Notes: generated by a model from the sequence alone, not told the origin. A stretch of 64,000 nucleotides of DNA from Gammaproteobacteria bacterium HGW-Gammaproteobacteria-11 (GCA_002840055.1 PGZJ01000005.1:92203-156202), one strand, 5' to 3'. Positions 17,091 to 26,616 are shown, numbered from the stretch's first letter. A program made the numbers and translations.

Positions 17091-17786
17091 ATGACAACCA
17101 TCAAGAATCTGGTCAGCGACGTGATGGCAGCCCCCATTGGCGAGATCATTGCCGCCGTTGGTCAGGGTGTTGCTCAGGCTCAGGAGGCGCTGGATCAGGG
17201 TTCACTGGCCAAGGTGCTGGCTATTTACAGTGAGGGCGGCGATGCTGAGCTGCGTCTGCTGCAGGAGATTGGCTACCAACCAACCTTCTATGCCTTGCCG
17301 GAAACAACCGGTGAGATCCAGGTTGCCCTCAGTATAAGTGGCGATACCCGTAGCCAGGCGGCCCAGAAACCTGCCCCGGCAATCCAGCCTGTCACCCCGG
17401 CAAAGCTGAACATCAGCGCGTTGAACACCAGCCGAATACTGCACTCGCAACTGCCTGCAGCACGCCTTTATGCCGCACCGGTAAACGCAGACCTGACCAA
17501 CCGATATGGTTTCCAATCCACTGCGGCCGCCAAGATCACCTTCAAAATCGTGCCGGTGCCAGGCCCATCCCGGGCCAGCGAGATTCGTGTTGTACCCGAT
17601 CTGATTGGCAAAACCTGGGAAGAGGCACTGCAACTGGCTGAACTGCTTGAGCAGGAGCTGACCGCCCTAGATAAACAGGGCAACCCCTTGGAGGAGCCTG
17701 GTTTGAAGAAAAAGATCAGCGAACAAACACCGGCCGCCGGCAGCATTGTCATGGTCGGTGCCGCTATCGAGGTAAAGGTACCCTGA
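17091..17786 (+). CDS. core-module protein with C-terminal PASTA-like domain
   Basis: Last gene of the block, 231 residues. The core is clear: MAAPIGEIIAAVGQGVAQAQ, ALDQGSLAKV, LLQEIGYQPTFYALPETTGEIQVALS, then AKITFKIVPVPGPSRASEI. Residues about 166-231 form a PASTA-like domain beginning VVPDLIGKTWEEALQLAELL and ending QTPAAGSIVMVGAAIEVKV. This is the second PASTA-like end in the block. No signal sequence is visible. A perfect hairpin 36 bases downstream probably ends the transcript. Confidence 0.7.
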   Translation: MTTIKNLVSDVMAAPIGEIIAAVGQGVAQAQEALDQGSLAKVLAIYSEGGDAELRLLQEIGYQPTFYALPETTGEIQVALSISGDTRSQAAQKPAPAIQPVTPAKLNISALNTSRILHSQLPAARLYAAPVNADLTNRYGFQSTAAAKITFKIVPVPGPSRASEIRVVPDLIGKTWEEALQLAELLEQELTALDKQGNPLEEPGLKKKISEQTPAAGSIVMVGAAIEVKVP

Positions 17787-17822
17787 TCACAGAACTGACT
17801 GGTTGACAGCAACACCAGTAAT

Positions 17823-17853
17823 TCGCGCATCCCGGCCTCGCCCGGATGCGCGA
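17823..17853. terminator. hairpin ending the eleven-gene block and the alcohol dehydrogenase
   Basis: TCGCGCATCC at 17823-17832 is perfectly complementary to GGATGCGCGA at 17844-17853, with an 11-base loop. It lies between convergent genes. No T-run is present on either side. Confidence 0.6.
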
Positions 17854-17861
17854 GCACTGTG

Positions 17862-19019
17862 TTACAGCGTGCCGTTCAAGGCCTTGAGGAACAACTGCTG
17901 GTATTGCTCGGCATCCAGTGCAACAGCATTGGTACGCGCCGTGACATCCTTGGCGGACATCTGACCAATCAACTCCGCCTGGGCATCATCAATATTGATT
18001 TCCGCCAGGGTATGGGGCAAACCCAGCTCTGCACGCAAGTCCAGCACCCAGTCCAGCACACCATCGAAGCCCGGCTTGGCCAGATCCAGGTAGCGCGCCA
18101 TGCGTTCCATTTCCGGCTCAATGGCAGCGCGGTTAACCTGCAGCACATAGGGCATCATGATCGCATTGAGCAGGCCGTGGTGCGCGTCATACAGCGCGCC
18201 CAAGCTGTGGGATACCGCATGGATCGCGCCCAGGCCACGCTGGAACGCTGCCGCACCCATGGTCGAGGCTACCTGCATTTGCAGCCGGGCATGAATATCG
18301 CTGCCTTCACGGGTGGCCTGCGGCAAAAACTCCTTGACCAGGCGCATGCCCTCAAGCGCGATGCCCTCGGCCATGGGATGATACAGCGGCGTGCAATAGC
18401 CTTCGAGGTTATGCGCCAGGGCGTCCATACCCGTGGCTGCAGTGAGCTTGGAAGGCAGACCCACTGTCAGCTCCGGATCAAGGATGACTATGGCTGGAAC
18501 CAGTTTGGCGTGGAAAATGAGACGTTTGATGTGATTCTCATCATCGGTAATCACCGACGCCTGACCGACTTCCGAGCCAGTGCCCGCAGTCGTCGGGACA
18601 GCAACCACCGGCAGCATCTTGGCGGCATCAACTTTGGAGGGGTTCTGAGCCTCCCACAGGCTGATGCTCTGATGGGCAATCAGCGCAATGGCCTTGGCAG
18701 CGTCAATGGCAGAGCCGCCGCCAAAGGCAATCACGCCATCATGGTTACCCGACCTCAGCGCTTCAACACCGGCGGCAACGTTGGCACCTGTTGGATTGCC
18801 CTTGACCGCACTGAAGATACCCGCGTTCAGACCGGCCTCTCGCAGACTCTGCAAGCTGGCATCCACCATTGGCAATGCCGCCAAGCCTGGATCAGTCACC
18901 AATAACGGCGCTTTCATGCCCAGTTGGGAGCAGGCCTTGGCCAGTTCACGGATGCGCCCGGCACCGACGCGAATTGATGTCGGGTAATGCCAGTTGATGC
19001 TGTAGGATGAAATCTCCAT
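17862..19019 (-). CDS. iron-containing alcohol dehydrogenase
   Basis: Group III NAD-dependent alcohol dehydrogenase, 385 residues from the ATG at 19019 (GGAGACACC ribosome site); a longer frame adds 45 unlikely residues. It shows the family GGGSAIDAAKAIALIAH motif for NAD and the metal region GMDALAHNLEGYCTPLYHPMAEG with conserved Asp and His. The opening ISSYSINWHYPTSIRVGAGR is typical of the Pseudomonas branch. The substrate cannot be told. A divergent cytochrome c551 gene lies 250 bases away; that gap holds both promoters but no gene. Confidence 0.9.
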   Translation of the reverse strand: MEISSYSINWHYPTSIRVGAGRIRELAKACSQLGMKAPLLVTDPGLAALPMVDASLQSLREAGLNAGIFSAVKGNPTGANVAAGVEALRSGNHDGVIAFGGGSAIDAAKAIALIAHQSISLWEAQNPSKVDAAKMLPVVAVPTTAGTGSEVGQASVITDDENHIKRLIFHAKLVPAIVILDPELTVGLPSKLTAATGMDALAHNLEGYCTPLYHPMAEGIALEGMRLVKEFLPQATREGSDIHARLQMQVASTMGAAAFQRGLGAIHAVSHSLGALYDAHHGLLNAIMMPYVLQVNRAAIEPEMERMARYLDLAKPGFDGVLDWVLDLRAELGLPHTLAEINIDDAQAELIGQMSAKDVTARTNAVALDAEQYQQLFLKALNGTL

Positions 19020-19270
19020 GGTGTCTCCAGTGCAGGCTGTAATGGGAAAGGGTGCAAGCAATGCCCACTTCCGGGCAGAAGGGGATACAAAATGCTTTTG
19101 TGTCCCGAAACATACCCAAACATGACCTCCGAGTCCATGCCCCATCTGCGACAATAGGTCACTTGAATGTTGCTCGGCTACACTGCATGTTATGGGGTAA
19201 TTGCGCCAGACTCCGTTTACAACGCATAAGCAGGTCCACCTGCCTTCTCGATCAGCCTTGAGGATTGACC

Positions 19271-19585
19271 ATGAAAAAAAGCATTTTTGCCCTGATGGCC
19301 GCCGGTCTTCTGTTCAACGCCGCACCTGCCCTTGCCAATGACGGTGAAGCCCTGTTCAAAAGCAAACCCTGCGTAGCCTGCCATGCCGTTGACAACAAAC
19401 TGGTTGGCCCAGCGCTGCGTGACGTAGCGGCCAAGTATGCAGGTCAGGACGGTGCCGTTGAGCTGGTTGCCGGTCATATCAAGAATGGTGTCTCAGGTAT
19501 TTGGGGGCCCATTCCCATGCCGGCCAACCAGGTTACCGACGAGGAAGCCACCCTGCTCGCCGAATGGGTTCTGAGTCTGCAGTAA
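19271..19585 (+). CDS. cytochrome c-551 (periplasmic)
   Basis: A 104-residue precursor with a clear Sec signal ([21 protein letters not shown]) and a mature monoheme cytochrome of about 82 residues. CVACH binds the heme and the Met of [10 protein letters not shown] is the distal ligand. The mature sequence closely resembles P. aeruginosa cytochrome c551, an electron carrier to nitrite reductase and peroxidases. No nir genes are near. The ATG at 19271 follows GAGGA; an in-frame TTG two codons earlier is less likely. A strong bidirectional terminator follows. Confidence 0.92.
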   Translation: MKKSIFALMAAGLLFNAAPALANDGEALFKSKPCVACHAVDNKLVGPALRDVAAKYAGQDGAVELVAGHIKNGVSGIWGPIPMPANQVTDEEATLLAEWVLSLQ

Positions 19586-19599
19586 GTCAACCCAGGTAC

Positions 19600-19630
19600 A
19601 AAAAACCCGCGACAGGTCGCGGGTTTTTTT
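19600..19630. terminator. bidirectional rho-independent terminator (cytochrome c551 / phoU)
   Basis: Six A residues, CCCGCGA, a short loop, TCGCGGG and seven T residues form a textbook intrinsic terminator usable on both strands. It separates the convergent cytochrome and phoU genes. Confidence 0.9.
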
Positions 19631-19643
19631 ATCGTGGCAGATT

Positions 19644-20363
19644 TCAGTCCTTGACGACTTCTTCCATATTGCTCAAGCCGATATGCCGTACATCCTGGCC
19701 TTTGACCAGGTAGATCACCTGCTCTGCCACATTGCGCGCATGGTCACCGACACGCTCCAGAGAACGCAATACCCACAGAATGCTCAGTACCCGCGTGATC
19801 GAGCGCGGATCTTCCATCATGTAGGTAACCAGCTCACGGGTAGCGCTCTTGTACTCCTGATCCACCACCTTGTCTTCGCGGGCTACTGCCAACGCCTGAA
19901 CCGTGTCAAAGCGGGCAAAGGCATCCAGTGCATCCTGGACCATCTTGCGTACATGGTGACCAATGTGGCGACATTCAACGTAACCACGCGGTGATTGTCC
20001 CTCTTCGACCAACTGCAAGGCACGCTTGGCGATCTTTGACGCCTCATCACCAATACGCTCCAGGTCAACAATGATCTTGGTGATGCTGATTACCAGGCGC
20101 AGATCACTGGCCGCTGGCTGGCGGCGGGCCAGAATGCGCATGCACTCTTCGTCGATCTTGCGCTCCATGTCATTGATCTTGCGGTCGTTCTGGCGTACTT
20201 CCTCAGCCAGCTTGCCATCCGCTTCGATCAATGCAGTGACGGCATCGCTGACCTGTTTTTCCACCAGCCCACCCATCTCCAGCAACTGGGTACGAATTTC
20301 CTCAAGCTCGGCATTGAACTGCTGGGAAATGTGCTGGCTAAAGACTTCTTTATCCTGTGTCAT
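19644..20363 (-). CDS. phoU: phosphate signalling protein PhoU
   Basis: A 239-residue helical protein that holds PhoR in its repressing state when phosphate is plentiful and tunes Pst uptake. The HISQQFNAELEEIRTQLLEMGG opening and the two three-helix PhoU repeats with acidic metal-binding patches (ERIGDEASKIAKRA, ERVGDHARNVAEQ) are clear. It is the last gene of pstSCAB-phoU, 17 bases after pstB. Confidence 0.95.
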   Translation of the reverse strand: MTQDKEVFSQHISQQFNAELEEIRTQLLEMGGLVEKQVSDAVTALIEADGKLAEEVRQNDRKINDMERKIDEECMRILARRQPAASDLRLVISITKIIVDLERIGDEASKIAKRALQLVEEGQSPRGYVECRHIGHHVRKMVQDALDAFARFDTVQALAVAREDKVVDQEYKSATRELVTYMMEDPRSITRVLSILWVLRSLERVGDHARNVAEQVIYLVKGQDVRHIGLSNMEEVVKD

Positions 20364-20380
20364 GAACCTGTCTCCCAGAG

Positions 20381-21250
20381 TTAGCCGTAACGGCCGGTAA
20401 TGTAATCTTCGGTCTGCTTTTTCGCCGGATTGGTGAAAAGCGTATTGGTATCGCCAAACTCGACCATATCACCCATATACATGAATGCAGTGTAGTCGGA
20501 GACGCGCGCCGCCTGCTGCATATTGTGGGTAACGATAATAATGGTGTAATCACGCTTGAGCTCATTGATCAGCTCTTCGATCTTCAAGGTCGAGATCGGA
20601 TCGAGGGCGGACGCCGGCTCATCGAGTAGAATCACCTCAGGCTCGATGGCAATGGCCCGGGCAATAACCAGACGCTGCTGCTGACCACCCGACATGCCGA
20701 AGGCATTGTCATTCAGACGATCCTTGACCTCATCCCAGAGTGCTGCGGCACGCAGCGAACGCTCGACCACCTCATCCAGATCACGCTTGGAGCTGACACC
20801 CTGCAGGCGCAGACCGTATGCCACGTTTTCGTAGATCGACTTGGGGAAGGGGTTGGGCTTCTGGAACACCATACCCACATTGCGCCGCAGCTCGGCAACA
20901 TCAACATCGCGGTCATAGATGTTCTTGTTGTCCATGATGATTTCACCGCTGATCCGGCAGATATCGACCAGGTCATTCATGCGGTTGAAACAGCGCAGCA
21001 GGGTCGACTTGCCACAACCGGACGGGCCGATAAAGGCCGTTACCTTCTTCTCCGGAATGGTCAGATCAATGCCATTCAGTGCACGATCATTGGCGTAAAA
21101 CAACTCGAGATTCTTGACCTTGATCTTGGCCTTTTCCTGCTCGATGTTCAAAACGGTACTCTGGTTATGCAGAGCACTGCTGGCAGAAACCCCGGCTTTA
21201 GGGGCACTGACGTTTACTTGTGTGGTCATGTTCTCGGACTCGTTAGTCAT
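20381..21250 (-). CDS. pstB: phosphate ABC transporter ATPase PstB
   Basis: ATPase of the high-affinity phosphate importer, 289 residues. Walker A is GPSGCGKST, the signature is MSGGQQQRL and Walker B is [13 protein letters not shown], followed by the H-loop [12 protein letters not shown]. About 35 residues precede the conserved KVKNLELFY strand, somewhat longer than E. coli PstB. The ATG at 21250 is used; another lies seven codons in. The gene lies 25 bases after pstA. Confidence 0.96.
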   Translation of the reverse strand: MTNESENMTTQVNVSAPKAGVSASSALHNQSTVLNIEQEKAKIKVKNLELFYANDRALNGIDLTIPEKKVTAFIGPSGCGKSTLLRCFNRMNDLVDICRISGEIIMDNKNIYDRDVDVAELRRNVGMVFQKPNPFPKSIYENVAYGLRLQGVSSKRDLDEVVERSLRAAALWDEVKDRLNDNAFGMSGGQQQRLVIARAIAIEPEVILLDEPASALDPISTLKIEELINELKRDYTIIIVTHNMQQAARVSDYTAFMYMGDMVEFGDTNTLFTNPAKKQTEDYITGRYG

Positions 21251-21275
21251 CTCGGGCTACCTGTTGTGAGTGCGA

Positions 21276-22940
21276 TCAGTCAGAAGCGCTGCGATAGCGC
21301 TCGCGCAGGTGGTTACGAATGGAAATGGCGGCCAGGTTGAGTATCACAATCAACATGACCAGAATCAAAGCCGTGGCATAGACCAGCGGGCGCGCCGCTT
21401 CGACGTTGGGGCTTTGGAAGCCAACATCATAAATATGGAAGCCAAGGTGCATGATTTTACGCTCCAGATGGATAAAGGGCGCAATACCATCAATGGGCAG
21501 CGTGGGGGCCAGTTTGACCACGCCGACCAGCATCAAGGGTGCCACTTCCCCTGCAGCACGAGCAATCGCCAGAATCATGCCGGTCATCATGGCTGGCGTG
21601 GCCAGCGGAACGATCACCTTCCACAGGGTTTCCGACTTGGTCGCGCCCAAAGCCAGGCTACCCTGACGGATAGTACTGGGAATCCGCGCCAGGCCCTCTT
21701 CAGTGGAGACAATCACGATCGGCAGGGTCAACAGCGCCAGCGTCAGAGACGCCCAGAACAGGCCCGGAGTACCAAAAGTGGGGGCTGGCAACGAGGCTTC
21801 ATAGAACATCCGGTCAATATTGCCGCCAAGGAAGTAAACAAAGAAACCCAGACCAAACACACCGTAAACAATGGACGGCACACCGGCGAGGTTGTACACC
21901 GAAATGCGGATGATGCGGGTCATGGTGCCCTGCTTGGCATACTCTCGCAGATAGATGGCTGCAAAAATACCGAACGGGGTAACAATGATGGTCATCACAA
22001 AGACCATGGTAATGGTGCCGAAAATCGCCGGGAAAATACCGCCCTCGGTATTGGCTTCACGCGGGTCTTCCGTCAGGAACTCGCCAAGCATGGTCATGTA
22101 ATGGCCCAGCTTGCTGGGCAATGACATGGCATTGGGTGCAGTGACCCGAACAACGGTGGCCAACGACAGATCGACTTCATCACCACTGGCCATGCGCATG
22201 GTCAGTACGTCACGATTGGTGCTGACGTAGAGTTTATCGAGTTCCTCACGCAACTCGGCATACTCGGCATTCAACTCCAGACTGCGCTGATTGATTCGGG
22301 CCTCTTCAGCTTCACGCACGCTGGCTGTGGGGTTGCTCAAATCAAGCCGGCGCTGGTCCAGGCGCAGCGCTTCAATATCGGTATTGATACGCCCGATACG
22401 CCGGCGCTCAATGGCTTTGATATCGTCGTGCAGAACGATGCTGCGCTCTACCGAAGCCTGCAACGCCTCCCAGAAGCCTGACTCCTCGGCTGTCATTGCC
22501 TGCCCGTCGACGGTCAGCTTGACCGGATAACCGTAAAAATTACCCCATTCACGCCGTTCGATGCTGTAGGCATTTTCCGGGTAGGTGAAGTCGGCCATAC
22601 CCACTTCGGTTTCCCAGATGAAGTCACGCCCGGTCTGATCACGGTTGCCCTGCTTGAACAGCCAGCGGGTCATCAGCTCAAGATCATCCGGCACAAAATA
22701 GCCGGCATCCTTGGCCACTGCAGCCGGAATGATCTGTGAACGTACCTTCTCACCCAGCACAACCCGGCGTGAGCCATCCTGCTCGGTAATTTCTACCTCG
22801 GCGATGGCTGCCGGCCAGAAATGGCCGAAACCACGCACTGCGATCAAGCCCAGCAAGCCAATCACCATCAACATGCAGATGGCTACTGCGCCGCCGTTCA
22901 GCCAGACCCAGGGAGCACCACTCTTGAACCACGATTTCAT
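21276..22940 (-). CDS. pstA: phosphate ABC transporter permease PstA (large form)
   Basis: Permease subunit of 554 residues, about twice the E. coli size. One N-terminal membrane helix is followed by a large periplasmic insert (about residues 40-300, the DUF3333-type region, with a coiled-coil part around 165-240), then the standard permease half with GSLALGATKSETLWKVIVP as the coupling loop to PstB. The large form is usual in Pseudomonas. It follows pstC by 21 bases. Confidence 0.93.
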   Translation of the reverse strand: MKSWFKSGAPWVWLNGGAVAICMLMVIGLLGLIAVRGFGHFWPAAIAEVEITEQDGSRRVVLGEKVRSQIIPAAVAKDAGYFVPDDLELMTRWLFKQGNRDQTGRDFIWETEVGMADFTYPENAYSIERREWGNFYGYPVKLTVDGQAMTAEESGFWEALQASVERSIVLHDDIKAIERRRIGRINTDIEALRLDQRRLDLSNPTASVREAEEARINQRSLELNAEYAELREELDKLYVSTNRDVLTMRMASGDEVDLSLATVVRVTAPNAMSLPSKLGHYMTMLGEFLTEDPREANTEGGIFPAIFGTITMVFVMTIIVTPFGIFAAIYLREYAKQGTMTRIIRISVYNLAGVPSIVYGVFGLGFFVYFLGGNIDRMFYEASLPAPTFGTPGLFWASLTLALLTLPIVIVSTEEGLARIPSTIRQGSLALGATKSETLWKVIVPLATPAMMTGMILAIARAAGEVAPLMLVGVVKLAPTLPIDGIAPFIHLERKIMHLGFHIYDVGFQSPNVEAARPLVYATALILVMLIVILNLAAISIRNHLRERYRSASD

Positions 22941-22961
22941 TTTCTATCCCCTATCCGCTGA

Positions 22962-25253
22962 TCACAGGTTGCTGTAACGGGTACGCAAGCGCTGACGTAC
23001 AATTTCGGCAATGGTGTTGACGACAAAGGTCAATGCCAGCAATACCAGGGCCGCCAGGAACAAGACGCGGAAGTGCGACGATCCCACCGCAGTCTCCGGC
23101 AGCTCTACTGCGATATTCGCCGACAAGGTGCGCATGCCTTCGAAAATATTGAAGTTGATGACCGGGGTATTACCGGTCGCCATCAGCACGATCATGGTCT
23201 CACCTACCGCACGACCAAAACCCATCATGACGGCGGAAAATATCCCCGGGCTGGCCGTGGGCAGAACCACCCCGACCACGGTTTGCCAGCGTGTTGCACC
23301 CAGTGCCAGGGAACCCTGGGTCAGGTGACGGGGTACAGTGAACACGGCATCCTCGGCAATCGAGAAAATGGTTGGAATTACCGCAAAACCCATGGCAATG
23401 CCGACGATCAAGGCGTTGCGCTGCTCGTAATTGATACCCACATCGGTCATCCACTGACGCGCGCTACCGTTGAACAGCCAGACTTCAACCGAAGGGCTGA
23501 CTGCCACACTGAGCCAGACAAAGCCGATAATCAGCGGTACCAGCAACACCGCTTCCCAGCCCTCCGGCACACGCTTGCGCAGACCCTCGGGAATCAACCG
23601 ACACCAGACGAAGGCAAAGCACAGCATCAATACCGGCAACAAAAACAGAATGCTGAAAATGGCTGGCAAGTGGTCTTCGGTAAAGGGCGCCAGCCAGAGA
23701 CCGGCAAGAAAACCGAGAATAACGGTGGGCAAGGCTTCCATGATTTCAATGCTGGGCTTGACCAGACCGCGCAGCTTGGGCGTCATGAAATAGGCGGTGT
23801 AAATGGCCCCGGCAATGGCCAGCGGCATGGCAAACAGCATGGCGTAGAAGGCCGCCTTCAGGGTGCCCACAGACAGTGGGATTAGACTGAACTTGGACTC
23901 GAACTCATCCGATGCAGACGACGATTGCCAAATGTACTCTGGATCAGCCCGACCTTCATACCAGACCTTGTTCCACATGGCCGCAAAGGACAGTTGTGGG
24001 TGCTCGTTCCAGAGCTCTGCTACGTGCACTTGCCCGGTTGTATCCAACGCCGCAATCCGGCCATTGAAGGGTGACAGCGCCACTTTGGCAATGGGTTGCT
24101 CGGTAAAGGTGTCAAGATACAGCGTGCGCGATGAAGTACCGTAATGTACGCCGATCTGTCCGGCCGCGTCGGCAACGACAAAGCCCTTGCGGTTGTATTC
24201 CGGCGCAATCGCGGTAATCGCTGCGCCATGACCATCAAAGTCGCGGATACGCGTCAGGTTATAGTTGTTGTCTTCATCACGAACCAGAAACCACTGACTC
24301 AGCTCGCCCGACTCGGTACCCACAACCAGAGACACGGTACCGACCAGAAACTCCATGGCCGTTATCGGATTACCCACATCCTCGCTGGCCACCAGGCGCG
24401 CATTTTGCGGTTGGCTGACGTCGTAGTAGTGAATCTTGCCGGCACTGTCCGCTACAAACAGACTACGCAGGGTCTTGTCCAGCAGCAGCTTGACTGGCTC
24501 GCCGGGTATCGACGGCAGTTCATAGGTGTTGCTGGTGACGGTTACCGCGCCGGTCATGAGGTTTTCGCGGCTGATGAAGCTGCTCAACAATAGCCGTTTA
24601 TCCGCCGTGACACCGGCAATCATGGTACCCGTACGACCACGCACGACGCTCTCGATGGCCAGAAGCTCGATGGCCTGGCCCTGCTCATCAAGTACCAGGG
24701 CGTCTTCGCCCATGGGAAACTCGAGCTTTGGCGTGATGTAACGCTGACCATCAGGAAAGCTCAGATCATAGGCATGGCGCACGACCTTGACCTGGCCATT
24801 GTTCAGACCATGGGCTGTGTAGCCGTTGACGAACTCGGCATTGGCGTAACTGGTTATCGCACTACCTTCTGGCAGGTTCAGCGGAATCTGAGCGCGTATT
24901 TCGCCATCATCCAGTTCAAAGAAGGTCGCCTGTCCATCCAGACTGTATTGCACACCGAGCTCTTCATAACGCTCGATAAAGATGTTTTCGGTGGGCGCAT
25001 CGCTAACCGGTATGTCATAGCTCGACAACGGCGTGACGGATGCTCCCTTGAGGATCGGGGCTACTTCATAGAACAAGTAGACAAAAATCATCGCCAGCGC
25101 GGCTACCACGCCAAAGCCGGCAATGGTGATACCCCAGCGTGAGGCACCATCCTTGAACATCCGGCGCTTGCGCAGGGACTGCCTGGCCGTCGCACTGGGC
25201 AACAGCGAGCGCGTGGGCGTACGTTTGGTCATCGTCGAAGTTATATCAGTCAT
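22962..25253 (-). CDS. pstC: phosphate ABC transporter permease PstC (large form)
   Basis: A 763-residue permease. One N-terminal helix (about 42-65) leads to a periplasmic region of some 370 residues with repeated short beta motifs like a propeller (KLLLDKTLRSLFVADSAGKIHYYD, VALSPFNGRIAALDTTGQVHVAEL), then the normal permease domain with QGSLALGATRWQTVVGVVLP as the EAA-type loop. Pseudomonas PstC also has a long insert. A second PHO box lies before the gene, so it may have its own start as well as readthrough from pstS. Confidence 0.93.
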   Translation of the reverse strand: MTDITSTMTKRTPTRSLLPSATARQSLRKRRMFKDGASRWGITIAGFGVVAALAMIFVYLFYEVAPILKGASVTPLSSYDIPVSDAPTENIFIERYEELGVQYSLDGQATFFELDDGEIRAQIPLNLPEGSAITSYANAEFVNGYTAHGLNNGQVKVVRHAYDLSFPDGQRYITPKLEFPMGEDALVLDEQGQAIELLAIESVVRGRTGTMIAGVTADKRLLLSSFISRENLMTGAVTVTSNTYELPSIPGEPVKLLLDKTLRSLFVADSAGKIHYYDVSQPQNARLVASEDVGNPITAMEFLVGTVSLVVGTESGELSQWFLVRDEDNNYNLTRIRDFDGHGAAITAIAPEYNRKGFVVADAAGQIGVHYGTSSRTLYLDTFTEQPIAKVALSPFNGRIAALDTTGQVHVAELWNEHPQLSFAAMWNKVWYEGRADPEYIWQSSSASDEFESKFSLIPLSVGTLKAAFYAMLFAMPLAIAGAIYTAYFMTPKLRGLVKPSIEIMEALPTVILGFLAGLWLAPFTEDHLPAIFSILFLLPVLMLCFAFVWCRLIPEGLRKRVPEGWEAVLLVPLIIGFVWLSVAVSPSVEVWLFNGSARQWMTDVGINYEQRNALIVGIAMGFAVIPTIFSIAEDAVFTVPRHLTQGSLALGATRWQTVVGVVLPTASPGIFSAVMMGFGRAVGETMIVLMATGNTPVINFNIFEGMRTLSANIAVELPETAVGSSHFRVLFLAALVLLALTFVVNTIAEIVRQRLRTRYSNL

Positions 25254-25308
25254 TTACGGCCACTCTTTCCGATCATGCCATCACGGCCAGTCAAGGCTAA
25301 ATGGACAA

Positions 25309-25326
25309 TGTGACATTCATGTTACA
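25309..25326 (-). promoter_or_regulatory. putative PHO box upstream of pstC
   Basis: On the plus strand TGTGAC at 25309 and TGTTAC at 25320 repeat with an 11-base step, the reverse complement of the PhoB half-site. They lie 55-75 bases before the pstC start, between the pstS terminator and pstC. Confidence 0.5.
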
Positions 25327-25403
25327 GAACGATGTCACTCCGGATTTCTCCTTCGTGCTCCTGCAAAGCCGCAGCCGAGTTGCTACAGCACGAGCAACGG
25401 AGC

Positions 25404-25433
25404 AAAAAAAAGAGGCCATCAAGGCCTCTTTTT
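25404..25433 (-). terminator. intrinsic terminator/attenuator after pstS
   Basis: AGAGGCC at 25411-25417 pairs with GGCCTCT at 25423-25429 around a five-base loop. Read on the minus strand it ends in a long U-run from the A-tract at 25404-25410. It sits between pstS and pstC and probably makes pstS mRNA more abundant than the rest of the operon. Confidence 0.85.
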
Positions 25434-25465
25434 ATCTGCCATCCATGGCAATCGGAGCCTGCGTA

Positions 25466-26440
25466 TCAGTTGATACCCAGGTCGCTCTTGACCTTCTCGC
25501 CCAGCGAGTTCGGAACCGGTACATAACCATCACGGTCCACGGTCTGCTGACCGGTCTGCGAGTACAGCATCTTGACGAACTCGCGAGTCATGGGGTCAAG
25601 CTCCTGACTGGGGTTCTTGTTGATGTAAACGTAGAGGTAACGAGCCAGTGGGTAGGTACCGTTCTCGGCATTGGCCGCAGTCGCATCAACGTACTCGCCA
25701 CCTTCCTCGGCAGCCAGCGGCACGATACGCACACCCGAGGTGCGGTAGCCGATACCGGAGTAGCCGATACCATTGATCGACTCAGTGATACCCTGTACAA
25801 CCGAGGACGAACCAGGCTGCTCGTTGACGCTGGACTTGAAGTCACCGCCACACAGGGCGTTGTCCTTGAAGTAACCGTAGGTACCAGATACGGCGTTACG
25901 GCCGTAGATGGCGAAATCGCGGTTATCCCAGGCACCAGTCATGCCCAGTTGACCCCAGCGAGTGATGTCTGCGCTGGCGCCACAGCGGCGGGTAGCGGAG
26001 AAAATGGCATCAACCTGTGGCAATGACAGACCTTCGATAGGGTTGTCCTTGTTCACGTATACAGCCAGCATGTCGATGGCCACTGGCAGAGCGTAGGGGG
26101 CATAGCCATGACGCTCTTCGAAGGTCTTGATTTCCGAGTCACGCATGGCGCGGCTCATCGGTGCCAGGTTGGCAGTGCCTTCAGTAATGGCCGGCGGCGC
26201 AGTAGAGGAACCAGCACCCTGGATCTGTACATTGACGTTCGGGTAGAACTTGTTGAACTCTTCAGCCCACAGCGTCATCAGGTTGTTCAGGGTATCCGAA
26301 CCGATGCTTGACAGGTTGCCGGATACACCGCCAACGCGCTCATACTCTGGCAGAGCCGGATCAACTTCCGCCATGGCGGTCATGCTGGTTACGCCGACAG
26401 CGGCGAAGGCAACTGCTGCAAACAACTTGTTCAATTTCAT
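25466..26440 (-). CDS. pstS: periplasmic phosphate-binding protein PstS
   Basis: High-affinity phosphate receptor, 324 residues with a Sec signal ([23 protein letters not shown]). Mature motifs are [34 protein letters not shown] and [12 protein letters not shown], which carry the Ser, Thr and Arg that bind phosphate. The ATG at 26440 follows GGAGATAACC; a longer frame from 26503 would spoil the signal peptide. It is first in the operon, behind four phased PHO half-sites. Confidence 0.95.
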   Translation of the reverse strand: MKLNKLFAAVAFAAVGVTSMTAMAEVDPALPEYERVGGVSGNLSSIGSDTLNNLMTLWAEEFNKFYPNVNVQIQGAGSSTAPPAITEGTANLAPMSRAMRDSEIKTFEERHGYAPYALPVAIDMLAVYVNKDNPIEGLSLPQVDAIFSATRRCGASADITRWGQLGMTGAWDNRDFAIYGRNAVSGTYGYFKDNALCGGDFKSSVNEQPGSSSVVQGITESINGIGYSGIGYRTSGVRIVPLAAEEGGEYVDATAANAENGTYPLARYLYVYINKNPSQELDPMTREFVKMLYSQTGQQTVDRDGYVPVPNSLGEKVKSDLGIN

Positions 26441-26495
26441 GGTTATCTCCTGGAAAGGATGGTTTGGCATCACGAGGCTGATTATCTGCAAGCCA

Positions 26496-26535
26496 TGTGA
26501 CAACTCTATGCCGTCTTTATGACAATTGTGTGACC
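26496..26535 (-). promoter_or_regulatory. four-unit PHO box array upstream of pstS
   Basis: On the plus strand TGTGAC (26496), TATGCC (26507), TATGAC (26518) and TGTGAC (26529) occur at exact 11-base steps. In reverse complement these read as GTCACA or GTCATA PhoB half-sites. They lie 55-95 bases before the pstS start. One unit (26507) is degenerate. Confidence 0.75.
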
Positions 26536-26616
26536 AGCCAACGCTGCAAAAAACCGCCCAAAACCCACAGAATCATTGAGCCAAGGCCGTCAATCCCTTA
26601 CCATGACGCGGTTTTG

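Noticed and set aside
8105..17786. Interpretation of the eleven-gene block as a prophage or contractile tail cluster
   Set aside because: No capsid, portal, terminase, sheath, baseplate, AAA+ ATPase or integrase gene is present, and no attachment repeats are visible; only the CHAP enzyme recalls an endolysin.
19020..19270. ANR/FNR box before cytochrome c551
   Set aside because: I looked for TTGAT-N4-ATCAA and found no convincing match in the gap.
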